Origin: Planctomycetota bacterium | GTDB taxonomy: Bacteria; Planctomycetota; UBA1135; GCA-002686595 | Assembly: GCA_016712565.1 (NCBI GenBank) | Contig: JADJQU010000005.1 | Location: forward strand, 372,001-436,000 | Length of the DNA: 64,000 nucleotides | Reading direction: 5' to 3' | Shown here: one piece after another, positions 1 through 9,200 of the stretch | Position numbering within the stretch: position 1 is the stretch's first letter | How the letters are laid out: each line of letters starts with the position of its first letter | Position numbers and translations under genes: made by a program | The notes under the pieces: generated by a model | What the model was told of the DNA's origin: nothing | Database searches by the model: none | Seen by the model: only the letters and a program-made list of their open reading frames with translations

Positions 1-1
1 A

Positions 2-220
2 GGGCGCTTCTGGGACTTCCGTTCCCCGGGCCGAGGACGCGTGGACTTCGAGGCCATCGTGCGCGAGCTGAACCGCTCGCGCTACGCCGGGCCGCTGACC
101 GTCGAATGGGAGGACGGAGCCATGGACCGCGAGCACGGCGCGGCCGAGGCGGTCGATTTCGTGCGCGCACTGGATTTCGAACCCTCGGGCCGCGCGTTCG
201 ACGCCGCCTTCGAGAAGTGA
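2..220 (+). CDS. Sugar phosphate isomerase/epimerase, C-terminal end (partial)
   Basis: Only the last 72 codons are present; the gene starts before the window. The frame reads GRFWDFRSPGRGRVDF near the start, then RYAGPLTVEWEDGAMDREHG and EAVDFVRALDF, then a TGA stop. This matches the last strand and helices of AP-endonuclease-2/xylose-isomerase-like TIM barrels (IolE/IolI type), where the Glu of the VEWED stretch normally helps bind the metal. Enzymes of this type isomerise or epimerise free or phosphorylated sugars. It lies 53 bp upstream of a sugar/nucleoside-type permease on the same strand, so it probably belongs to the same catabolic cluster. The substrate cannot be told from the fragment. 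Confidence 0.7.
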   Translation, partial: GRFWDFRSPGRGRVDFEAIVRELNRSRYAGPLTVEWEDGAMDREHGAAEAVDFVRALDFEPSGRAFDAAFEK

Positions 221-273
221 AATGATCCGCTCGGCCCTGGCCACCCACGTCCCCACGCCCCTGGCGCATTGAA

Positions 274-1566
274 ATGACCCACGACACCCCGGCCCCCGCC
301 GCGTCGAGCGCGCTGAAAGCGCGCCTGTCGCTGATGATGCTCCTGCAGTACGCCATCTGGGGCGCGTGGCTGCCTTTTCTGTGGTCGTTCCTGTCCGAGC
401 ACCGCCACATGGCCGGCGAGCAGATCGGCACGATGTTCGCGGCCGGAGCCCTGGGCGCGATCCTCGGGCCCTTCATCGCCGGGCAGGTGGCCGACCGCTA
501 CTTCTCCACCGAGAAGTTCCTGGGCGTGAGCCACCTGATCGGGGCGGCCCTGATCTGGCAGTTGGCCAGCGTGGAGAGCTACCACGGTTTCCTGCGGTTC
601 TCGCTGGCCTATGGGCTGGTGTACTCGCCGACCCTGGCGCTCACCAATAGCCTGGCCTTCCACCACCTGCCCGACCGCGACCGGGACTTCGGCAGCGTGC
701 GACTGTGGGGCACCTTCGGCTGGATCGCGGTGGGCATCGCCATGGGCCATTGGCTGGCCCACGCGCACACGCCCGCCGGCGTCAGCGCCGAGGTGGCGCA
801 CCTGGCCCAGGTGGCCGGCAAGGCCGATGCCTTTCGCCTGAGCGCCGTGCTCGGGGGCCTGATGGGCCTGTACTGCTTCACGTTGCCTTCCACTCCGCCC
901 TCCAAGTCGGCCGAGCGCAACGCGGTGAGCGAGGCCCTGGGCGAAGTGCGCCGCCAGCCCCTGCTCACGCTGTTCCTGCTGGCGATCCCCGTGAGCTGCA
1001 TCCACCAGTTCTACTTCGTGCACACCGAGGGCTTCCTGCACGCCAAGCTGGAGGTGCCCGGCTTCTTCCGCTCGATCTTCGGCGTGGGGGGCGGCGGCTT
1101 CATGACCATCGGCCAGATGGTCGAGGTGCTCGTGCTGGGCCTGATTCCCTTGGTTTCCAAGCGCCTGTCGCGCAAGACGCTCCTGGCCGTCGGACTGTGC
1201 GCCTACGCGGCGCGCATGGCGATCTTCGCCTACCTGCAGGACTCCGGCCTGCTGCTGCTCGTGGGCGTGGGCCTGCACGGTCTGTGCTTCGGCTGCTTCA
1301 TCTTCGTGGCCTTCATGATCGTGGACGAGCACACCAGCGCGGACGTGCGCGCCAGCGCCCAGAACCTCTTCAACCTGGTGATCATCGGCGTGGGGATCAT
1401 CGTCGGGAGCTGGATCGCGGGCCTGGTGGCCAAGTGGGCCGGCGCCTCCGGCACCATGGACTACACCAGGCTCTTCGCGGCGCCGATGTTCGCGGCGCTG
1501 GCCTGCCTCGCGTATCTCCTGGCCTTCTATCCGAGCCGCGAGGGCCCCCGCGTGGGGCGCAACTGA
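274..1566 (+). CDS. MFS transporter, nucleoside:H+ symporter (NupG-like) type
   Basis: The 430-residue protein is mostly hydrophobic, with about twelve predicted membrane spans, which is the usual length and shape of a major facilitator permease. The opening segment (LSLMMLLQYAIWGAWLPFL), the GTMFAAGALGAILGPFIAGQVADRYF loop region and the RLWGTFGWIAVG stretch are those of the nucleoside:H+ symporter group that is common in Planctomycetota and Bacteroidetes as a presumed sugar or nucleoside permease. The ATG at 274 puts the first helix at about residue 15. It follows the isomerase fragment and precedes exported sugar-degrading proteins, so import of a sugar product is more likely than nucleoside import. 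That choice is inferred from context. Confidence 0.75.
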   Translation: MTHDTPAPAASSALKARLSLMMLLQYAIWGAWLPFLWSFLSEHRHMAGEQIGTMFAAGALGAILGPFIAGQVADRYFSTEKFLGVSHLIGAALIWQLASVESYHGFLRFSLAYGLVYSPTLALTNSLAFHHLPDRDRDFGSVRLWGTFGWIAVGIAMGHWLAHAHTPAGVSAEVAHLAQVAGKADAFRLSAVLGGLMGLYCFTLPSTPPSKSAERNAVSEALGEVRRQPLLTLFLLAIPVSCIHQFYFVHTEGFLHAKLEVPGFFRSIFGVGGGGFMTIGQMVEVLVLGLIPLVSKRLSRKTLLAVGLCAYAARMAIFAYLQDSGLLLLVGVGLHGLCFGCFIFVAFMIVDEHTSADVRASAQNLFNLVIIGVGIIVGSWIAGLVAKWAGASGTMDYTRLFAAPMFAALACLAYLLAFYPSREGPRVGRN

Positions 1567-1583
1567 CCTCGCCCGCGCCCAGC

Positions 1584-2339
1584 ATGTCGCGCACGCTGCT
1601 CTTGCTCTTCCTGTGCCTGGCCGGGGCGCCGCCCCAGGCTCCGGTGCAGGTTTCGCCGCAGCGTCCGCGGGATCCCTGGGTGTTCCGTTCGGTGCTCGAC
1701 GGCCGGGCCCGCATGGTCACCGTGGCCCTGGCCAACGAGTTGTGGGTCGCCTACGACGCGGGCACCTGCGGCCTCACCAAGGCCTGGACCGGGGGCGTGC
1801 ATTTCGACGGCGCCGTCTACACCACGGTGCACGGGCCCCAGCCGAAGAGCGAGGGTGCGGCCTACGTGGAGAGCAAGGCCCCCGCCCTGTGGCGCTATCG
1901 CGACGCCGCGGGCGTCGAGACGGAACTGCGGCCGCGCTGGCGCGGGTACCGTCTCGAACAGGGACAGGTGCGGCTCCTGTCGAGCTTCGCGCTGCCCGGC
2001 GGAGCCGAGGCCCAGGTGGAGGAAACGCCCGAGTTCGTCCGGCCCGAGCGACTCTTCGAGGATCCCACGTCCCACGCGCCCTGGCTGGTGCGCGGCCTGG
2101 TGGGCTTCCGCCGCACGTTCCACGCCACGGGGCTCTCCGCGGGCACGAGCCTGTCCGTTTCCGTGGAGGCGGACTGCGTCGGGTACCTGATGGACCGCCT
2201 GTCGGGTTCGGTCGATCGCGAGGTCGCCTTGCCGGACGGCACCAAGGGCCGCCGACTGGAAGGCCGCCTGGTGCTGGCCGCCGAAAGTCCCGGCAACGAC
2301 GTGATCCTGTTCTTCAGGCCGGTGAAGGGGTCGCGATGA
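1584..2339 (+). CDS. Small exported protein with the domain usually fused to PVC-type cytochromes/propellers
   Basis: This is a 251-residue protein with an N-terminal signal peptide (MSRTLLLLFLCLAGA). The mature part begins DPWVFRSVLDGRARMVTVAL and continues with ELWVAYDAGTCGLTKAWTGG and FDGAVYTTVHGPQP. I recognise this stretch as a module found at the N-terminus of large multidomain exported c-type cytochrome and sugar-oxidation proteins of Bacteroidetes and Planctomycetota; its biochemical role is not known to me. Here it stands alone, with no CxxCH haem site. Its TGA overlaps the ATG of the next gene (ATGA at 2336-2339), so the two are translationally coupled and may form two halves of what is one chain elsewhere. 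Confidence 0.6.
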   Translation: MSRTLLLLFLCLAGAPPQAPVQVSPQRPRDPWVFRSVLDGRARMVTVALANELWVAYDAGTCGLTKAWTGGVHFDGAVYTTVHGPQPKSEGAAYVESKAPALWRYRDAAGVETELRPRWRGYRLEQGQVRLLSSFALPGGAEAQVEETPEFVRPERLFEDPTSHAPWLVRGLVGFRRTFHATGLSAGTSLSVSVEADCVGYLMDRLSGSVDREVALPDGTKGRRLEGRLVLAAESPGNDVILFFRPVKGSR

Positions 2340-5122
2340 GGGCCGCAGCCCTTCGGACCTCCGCGGCGGGCCCCCTGGCCCTGCTCCTGCTGGCTGCCTG
2401 CCGCGACAGCGCGCCGCGGGCGGGCGAGCCCCCGCCGGGCGCGGAAGCCGCCGCGGCGGCCGCCGCGGGCTCGCCGGAGACGGCGGCCAAGGGTGCGCCG
2501 GAGGGGGTCCTGGCCATCCCCGCGCTCGACCCCGCGAGCCTGGCGCCCGCCACGCTCACGATCACGCCCGCGGAGCGCGACAGCGCCTGGGAAACCGGCC
2601 TGTGGCTGCGGGTTTTTCAATTGGACGGGCCCGTGGACGAGCTCGTGGAGCTGATGCCCGGGCAGACGCCGAACGTCTCGCGCGTGGTGACCGATCTGGC
2701 GCTGGGGGAGCAGCGCCAGGACTTCGGCCTGGAGTCCAACTACCTGTCGTTCCTCGACGGCGCGCTGCACGTTCCCGAGGACGGCCGCTACGGGCTGCGG
2801 CTTTCCAGCGACGACGGCAGCCGGCTCTCCATCGACGGCCGCGTGGTGATCGATCACGACGGCCTGCACGCGCTGGCCGCGAAGGAAGCGAGCGTGGACC
2901 TGGCGCGGGGCTGGCACACGATCGCCGTGCGCCACTTCGAGGCGGGCGGCGGCGCCGAGCTCAAGTTGCAGTGGCGGCGGCCCTCCGCCACGGAATTCGA
3001 GGTGATTCCGCCCTCGGCCGTGGCCACGCGCACGGGAATCGTCCGGCTCACGGCGCCGGGAGAGAAGCGCGCCATCCGCGCGCTGGTGCGCGGTGCCCCC
3101 GGAGACGGCCGGGACATCGAGGGCGTGCACCCGGCCTACCGACTGCAGGGGCTGCGACCCGAGCACTTCGAGCCGCGGGTCGGCGGCCTGGACTGGCTCC
3201 CCGACGGCCGCATGGTGCTCTGCACCTGGGACAGCGTGGGCGCCGTGTTCCTGCTGTCCGGCACGGCGGGCGATGATCGGGCCAAGATCGGCGTGAAGCG
3301 CATCGCCGCGGGGCTCGCCGAGCCCCTGGGCCTCAAGGTCGTGGACGGCCGGATCTACGTGCTGCAAAAGCAGGAACTCACGCTGCTCGTGGACCACGAC
3401 GGGGACGAGGTGACCGACGAATACCGATGCATCGCCTCGGGCTGGGAGGTCAGCGACAATTTCCACGAGTTCGCTTTCGGGCTCGCGGAGCAGGACGGCC
3501 GCCTCTACGCCAACCTCGCGGTGGCGATCCTGCCGGGAGGTAAGAGCCTCTGGCCCCAGGTTCCCGGTCGCGGCAGCGTGCTGGCCATCGACCCGCGCGA
3601 CGGCTCCTTCGAGACCGTGGCCCACGGCTTGCGCACGCCCAACGGCATCGGTCCGGGCCCCGACGGCTCGCTCCTGATCACCGACAACCAAGGGGACTGG
3701 CTCCCCTCCTCCAAGCTGCTGCATCTGGAACGGGGCGCCTTCTACGGATCCCGCGCCGTCTTGGGGGAGGAGGCCGCCGGGCTCGCCGTCACTCCGCCCG
3801 TGCTCTGGCTTCCCCAGGACGAGATCGGCAACAGCCCCAGCGAGCCCTGCCTGCTGCCCATGGAGCACGGCCCCTACGGGGGGCAGGTGATCTTCGGCGA
3901 CGTCACCCACGGGGGCATTCAGCGCGCGGCGCTGGAGGTCGTCGACGGAGTCTGGCAGGGGGCCGTGTTCCGCTTCACCCAGGGCCTGGAGGCGGGGGTC
4001 AATCGCCTGCGCGTGGGACCGGACGGCGCGCTTTACGCCGGCGGCATCGGCTCCACGGGCAATTGGGGACAGGCGGGCAAGCGCTCCTTCGGCCTGGAGC
4101 GGCTTTCCTACACCGGTGGGCCCGTGTTCGAGATGCTCGCGATCCGGGCCTTGGAGAACGGCTTCGAGGTCCGCTTCACCGAGCCCCTGGAGCCGGGGCA
4201 GGGCAGCGATCCCGGCGGCTACGCGCTGACCCAATGGTGGTACAGGCCCACGGCCCAGTACGGCGGTCCCAAGCTCGATGTCCTGCGGCTCCCCGTGAAG
4301 TCCGCCAGCGTCTCCCCCGACCGGCGCAGCGTGTTCCTGGAGGTGGAGGGCCGCAAGGAAGGGCACGTGGTGCACTTCCATCTCGTGGGGCCGTTCTTCG
4401 ACGAAGCGGGGCGCACGCCCTGGTCCACGGAAGCCTGGTACACGCTGAATCGCATTCCCGTGGGCCCGCGCGGCGAAGTGGCGCCCGCGCCCGCCGAAGC
4501 GCCCGGCCGGCCTCTCCCGGAGGGATTCCGACCGCTCTTCGACGGCGCGACGCTGACGGGCTGGCGCGGATGGAAACAGGCCGGGCCGCCCAGCGGCTGG
4601 CGCGCGTCGAATGGGGTTCTGGAGCGGATCGAGGGCGGCGGCGACCTGTGCACCGAGGCCCTGTTCGCGGACTTCGAGCTGGAGCTGGAATGGCAGATCG
4701 CTCCCGGCGGCAACAGCGGGATCCTGTTCCGCGCCACCGAGGACCACGGCGCTCCCTACGAGACCGGGCCCGAGATGCAGATCCTCGACAACCAGGGCCA
4801 CGACGACGGCAGGAATCCCCTGACCTCCGCGGGCGCCAACTACGCCCTGGACGCGCCGGCCTTCGACGCCACGTACCCGCCGGGCCAGTGGAATCGCGTG
4901 CGGCTGCGGGTCGATGGGGAGCGCGTGGAGCACTGGCTCAACGGGCACCTGCAGTGCTCCTACGAGCTGTGGACCGACCCATGGAAGGCCAAGGTGGCGG
5001 CCTCCAAGTTTTCCCAGTGGCCCGACTACGGCCTGGCGCGCCAGGGTCGCATCGTGCTCCAGGACCACGGCGACGTGGTCCGCTTCCGCAATCTGCGCAT
5101 CCGCGAACTCGCGCCGAAATGA
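2336..5122 (+). CDS. PA14 / beta-propeller / DUF1080 lipoprotein, probable 3-keto-glycoside hydrolase
   Basis: This is a 928-residue lipoprotein with lipobox LLLLAAC (Cys22) and a low-complexity Ala/Pro linker. Residues about 85-230 are a PA14 carbohydrate-binding domain (DGRYGLRLSSDDGSRLSIDG). Residues about 265-620 form a sorbosone/glucose-dehydrogenase-like propeller (GLDWLPDGRMVLCTW, HGLRTPNGIGPGPDGSLLIT). Residues about 725-925 are a DUF1080 jelly roll (FRPLFDGATLTGWRGW, GNSGILFRATED, EMQILDNQGHDDG). DUF1080 members include 3-keto-disaccharide hydrolases/lyases that cleave oxidised glycosides. No CxxCH is seen, so it is not itself a cytochrome. With the permease and isomerase it suggests oxidation, cleavage and uptake of a glycoside at the cell surface. 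The stop abuts the convergent hydrolase with no gap. Confidence 0.75.
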   Translation: MRAAALRTSAAGPLALLLLAACRDSAPRAGEPPPGAEAAAAAAAGSPETAAKGAPEGVLAIPALDPASLAPATLTITPAERDSAWETGLWLRVFQLDGPVDELVELMPGQTPNVSRVVTDLALGEQRQDFGLESNYLSFLDGALHVPEDGRYGLRLSSDDGSRLSIDGRVVIDHDGLHALAAKEASVDLARGWHTIAVRHFEAGGGAELKLQWRRPSATEFEVIPPSAVATRTGIVRLTAPGEKRAIRALVRGAPGDGRDIEGVHPAYRLQGLRPEHFEPRVGGLDWLPDGRMVLCTWDSVGAVFLLSGTAGDDRAKIGVKRIAAGLAEPLGLKVVDGRIYVLQKQELTLLVDHDGDEVTDEYRCIASGWEVSDNFHEFAFGLAEQDGRLYANLAVAILPGGKSLWPQVPGRGSVLAIDPRDGSFETVAHGLRTPNGIGPGPDGSLLITDNQGDWLPSSKLLHLERGAFYGSRAVLGEEAAGLAVTPPVLWLPQDEIGNSPSEPCLLPMEHGPYGGQVIFGDVTHGGIQRAALEVVDGVWQGAVFRFTQGLEAGVNRLRVGPDGALYAGGIGSTGNWGQAGKRSFGLERLSYTGGPVFEMLAIRALENGFEVRFTEPLEPGQGSDPGGYALTQWWYRPTAQYGGPKLDVLRLPVKSASVSPDRRSVFLEVEGRKEGHVVHFHLVGPFFDEAGRTPWSTEAWYTLNRIPVGPRGEVAPAPAEAPGRPLPEGFRPLFDGATLTGWRGWKQAGPPSGWRASNGVLERIEGGGDLCTEALFADFELELEWQIAPGGNSGILFRATEDHGAPYETGPEMQILDNQGHDDGRNPLTSAGANYALDAPAFDATYPPGQWNRVRLRVDGERVEHWLNGHLQCSYELWTDPWKAKVAASKFSQWPDYGLARQGRIVLQDHGDVVRFRNLRIRELAPK

Positions 5123-6007
5123 TCAGCGCTGCGCGGCTTCCCGCGCCAGGGTGTCGATGAACTTGCCTTCGTCGATGAACTCCCAGTTCCACCGGGCGTA
5201 GCGGGCGAGGAGCTTCTCCTGCTTCATGGTCGCCGCGTCCTTCTTCTGGGCGTGGGCCGCGGCCACGAGGGCCTGGCAGTCCACCAGCATGGCGTGGTAC
5301 TCGCGCAATTCCGGCTTGCCGGCCAGTGGTCCGTGGCCGGGAACGATGCGGACGTCCTCGGGGAGCAGGGCCAAGAGGTCGGCCACCGCCGCGGTGAGCC
5401 CGCGCACGCTGCCGCCCGAATCGAGATCCACGAACGGGAAGCGGCCGTTGAAGAACAGGTCGCCCAGGTGCACGGCGTTGGAGGTGTGGAACCAGACGAT
5501 GCTGTCGCCGTCGGTGTGGGCCGGGCCCACGTGGCGCACCTCGATTTCCTCCCCGTTGGCATACATTCGCAGGCCGTCCTCGAAGGTGACGCTGGGCAGC
5601 GCGCGGGCGGGCGCCGGGGCCTGTCCCGCACGGCCCTGGGCCATCCGGCCGCGGACCCTGGCGTGGGCCACCAGCGGCGCCAGGGCCCCGAAGCTCTCGT
5701 TGCCGCCGGTGTGGTCCCCGTGCCAATGGGTATTGATCACGAAGCGCAGGGGCTCCTTCGACAATTCCCGCACGGCCGCCTGGAGCTTGGGAGCCATGTC
5801 AGCGAACTGGGTGTCGATGATCCACACCCCGTCGGGGCCGGCGCACACGCCGACGTTCCCCCCGCGGCCTTCCAGCATGCTGACGGGCCCCCGGATGGGG
5901 ATGGTCAGGACCTGGGCGTCCCCACCCTGGGGGCGAGCGAGGACCAGCCCGGCGAGGAAGAGGACTCCGGTGGCCAGGAGCAGGGCGGCGCGGGCGGTGA
6001 TTCGCAT
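5123..6007 (-). CDS. Exported MBL-fold metallo-hydrolase
   Basis: The 294-residue protein has a signal peptide or N-terminal anchor (residues 1-24). The metal-binding motif THWHGDHTGG is complete (His94, His96, Asp98, His99). Further ligands are present in GPAHTDGDS, in the LGDLFF Asp and in VPGHGPLAG. This is the layout of class-B-like metallo-beta-lactamase-fold hydrolases of the SoxH/quinoprotein-relay branch, usually annotated as MBL-fold hydrolases of unknown substrate. All catalytic ligands are present, so an active periplasmic hydrolase is likely, but nothing shows beta-lactamase activity. It converges with the DUF1080 lipoprotein with no intergenic base. Confidence 0.8.
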   Translation of the reverse strand: MRITARAALLLATGVLFLAGLVLARPQGGDAQVLTIPIRGPVSMLEGRGGNVGVCAGPDGVWIIDTQFADMAPKLQAAVRELSKEPLRFVINTHWHGDHTGGNESFGALAPLVAHARVRGRMAQGRAGQAPAPARALPSVTFEDGLRMYANGEEIEVRHVGPAHTDGDSIVWFHTSNAVHLGDLFFNGRFPFVDLDSGGSVRGLTAAVADLLALLPEDVRIVPGHGPLAGKPELREYHAMLVDCQALVAAAHAQKKDAATMKQEKLLARYARWNWEFIDEGKFIDTLAREAAQR

Positions 6008-6160
6008 GGTTGAAACAACAGATTTTCAGGGGTTTTCCAGGCGCCGGGGGCCCCGGGGAGGGCCGGACGCGCCGGATTCTCTCCCCCTCGCCCCCCGGGG
6101 TCCAGGATCGGGTACCTTTTGGGGTCGGGCGGGGGAGCGGGGTCGAGGACGTGGGCGGAA

Positions 6161-6175
6161 TTCAGGGAACCTGAA
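6161..6175. promoter_or_regulatory. Short inverted repeat upstream of the repeat-protein gene
   Basis: TTCAGG and CCTGAA are perfect arms around a 3-nt centre, 71 bp upstream of the ATG at 6247 and directly followed by the palindrome GAAGCTTC (6173-6180). The rest of the 239-bp divergent gap (6008-6246) is GC-rich with no obvious promoter hexamers. A dimeric regulator site is possible, but chance cannot be excluded. Confidence 0.25.
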
Positions 6176-6246
6176 GCTTCGTTCATCAGTCTGAATCGAC
6201 TTGGGCCGGTCCCCACCGTCCGTCGCGGCCCTTCCAGCCCCACTGC

Positions 6247-9200
6247 ATGCTCCAGCACCACAGAGTCCTTGCCCTCTGGCCCGCCTCCTTCGTGGGGGCA
6301 CTGTGCCTCGCCGCGGCCCCCGCCGCGGCCGCGCCCTGCTTCCAGGTCTCCCCGGACGCGGGCCCGGACCAATTCGTGGCCTTTCCCACTCCGGCCCAGG
6401 TCAGCGGCGTGCTCAACAACCGTTCGGTCGTCGACTGGTGGACCGCGGACGGCAACCTCGCCACCGAGAACTGCATCGTCAAGTACTCGGACACCAACGG
6501 CTTCAGCGCCTCGCCGCCGTTCTACACGGCCGCAGGTCAGCTCTTCGGCTGGCCCAGCGACCTGATCTGGATCGGCGGGCAGCTCTACGGGATCGAGTCG
6601 GGACTGCAGTACCTCTACACGGTGATTCCCGAGACCGGAATCTGCACGCCCATCGGCCCGGCCAACATCTGGGAGGACGTGTACTCCCTGGCCTACGACG
6701 CGGCCGGCGATCGGCTGTTCGGCGTCGATCTGCGCAAGAAGCAGCTCCTGCGCTTCAACCGCACCACGGGCGTGGTGACCAAGATCGGCGGCAGCACATT
6801 GGTGGGCTATCCCCTGATCCGTTCCCTGGCCTACAACGACGCCGACGGCTTCCTGTACGCCAACGACCAGCAGTCCGACAAGCTGATCAAGATCAACCCG
6901 ACCACGGGCGTGCTGCAATTCGTGGTGCAGATGCCGGTGGAGCCCTTCGGCCGCATCGACGAGCTGATCTTCTACCGAGGCCAGTTGTACGCCTCGGACG
7001 CGTTGCTCGACGCCCAGGGCAACCTGAGCGCCGGGCAGCTGCAGCACGTCAACATGACCACCGGCGCCACCACGAACATCGGCCCGGTGATGCCCGACGT
7101 GTCCGCGCACTCGTTGATCATCAACAGCCTGCCGGAGGACTTCCAGTGGTCCCAGGTCTCCGGCCCGGGCACGGCCACGTTCGCCGACCCGAAGGCGCTC
7201 GCGACCAGCGTGACCTTCTCCCAGCCGGGCGTCTACGAGCTCGCGCTGACCGCTTTCGCCGATCCGACACCGGTGGTGGACACCGTGGTGATCTCGGCCG
7301 GGCTGGACACCGACGGCGACGGCATCGACGACCCGCTCGACAACTGTCCCGCTACCTTCAACCCCAATCAGGAAGACTGCGACAGCGATGGGGAGGGCGA
7401 CGCCTGCGAGATCCTCTTGGGCGGCGCACCGGACTGCGACGGCAACGGAATTCCGGATGCCTGCGAGATCGCTTCGGGTGCCAAGCAGGACTGCAACGGG
7501 AACGGGGTGCCGGATTCCTGCGACCTGGGCTCCGGAACGGCCCTGGACTGCAACGGGAACGGTGTGCCCGACTCCTGTGACGTGGCCCTGGGCGCCAGCC
7601 TGGACTGCGACCTGAACGGCGTGCCCGACGAGTGTCAGCCGGACTGCAACGGAAACGGCCTGCCGGACGTGTGCGATCTGGCGGCGGGCACCGCGCTGGA
7701 CTGCAACGCCAATGGGATTCCCGACAGTTGCGACATCGCCTCGGGCACGGCCCTGGACTGCAACGGCAACCAGGTTCCGGACTCCTGCGACCTCTTGAGT
7801 GGCGCGGCCCTGGACTGCAATGCCAACGGTGTCCCCGACACGTGCGATCTGGGTTCGGGAGCGAGCCTGGACTGCGACCTGAACGGCGTGCCGGACGAAT
7901 GCCAGACGGACTGCAACTCGAACGGCATTCCGGACGTGTGCGACCTGGCCGGCGGCACGAGCCTGGACTGCAACGCCAACGGAATCCCTGACAGCTGCGA
8001 CATTGCCTCGGGCACAGCGCTCGATTGCAATGCCAACGGCATCCCGGATGCCTGCGACCTCTTGAGCGGCGCGGCCCTGGACTGCAACGGCAACGGCGTG
8101 CCCGACGCCTGCGACCTCTCGGCGGGGACGGCCCTGGACTGCAATGCGAACGGCATCCCGGACTCCTGCGACCTTGCGGCGGGCACCAGCCTGGACTGCG
8201 ACTCGAACGGCATCCCGGACGAGTGCCAGCCGGACTGCAACGCCAACGGCATCCCGGACGTCTGCGATCTGGCCTCCGGCACCGCCCTGGACTGCAATGC
8301 CAACGGCATTCCGGACAGCTGTGACCTCACCAGCGGCGCGGCCTTGGACTGCAACGGCAACGGAATCCCCGACAGCTGCGACATCGCCGCGGGCACGGCC
8401 CTCGACTGCAATGCCAACGGCGTCCCCGATGCCTGTGACCTGACGTCGGGCGCGGCCTTGGACTGCAACGGCAACGGAATTCCCGACAGCTGCGACATCT
8501 CCGCGGGCACGGCCCTCGATTGCAATGCCAACGGCGTCCCCGATGCCTGTGACATCGCCAGTGGCGCGGCCCTCGATTGCAATGCCAACGGCATCCCCGA
8601 TGCCTGTGACATCGCCAGTGGCGCGGCCCTGGACTGCAACGGCAACAACGTGCCCGACAGCTGCGACCTCGGTTCCGGCGCGAGCCTGGACTGCGACCTG
8701 AACGGCGTGCCCGACGAGTGTCAACCGGACTGCAACGCGAACGGCCTCCCGGACGTGTGCGACCTCGCCGCGGGCACGGCCCTGGACTGCAACGGCAACG
8801 GGATTCCCGACAGCTGCGACATCGCCGCGGGCACGGCGCTCGATTGCAATGCCAACGGCGTCCCCGATGCCTGCGACCTGGCGTCGGGCGCGGCCTTGGA
8901 CTGCAACAGCAATGGGATTCCCGACAGCTGCGACATCGCCGCGGGCACGGCCCTCGACTGCAATGCCAACGGTGTTCCGGATGCCTGCGACCTGGCCACG
9001 GGCGCGGCCTTGGACTGCAACGGCAACGGAATTCCCGACAGCTGCGACATCTCCGCGGGCACGGCCCTCGACTGCAATGCCAACGGCGTCCCCGATGCCT
9101 GTGACATCGCCAGTGGCGCGGCCCTGGACTGCAACGGCAACAACGTGCCCGACAGCTGCGACCTCGGTTCCGGCGCGAGCCTGGACTGCGACCTGAACGG

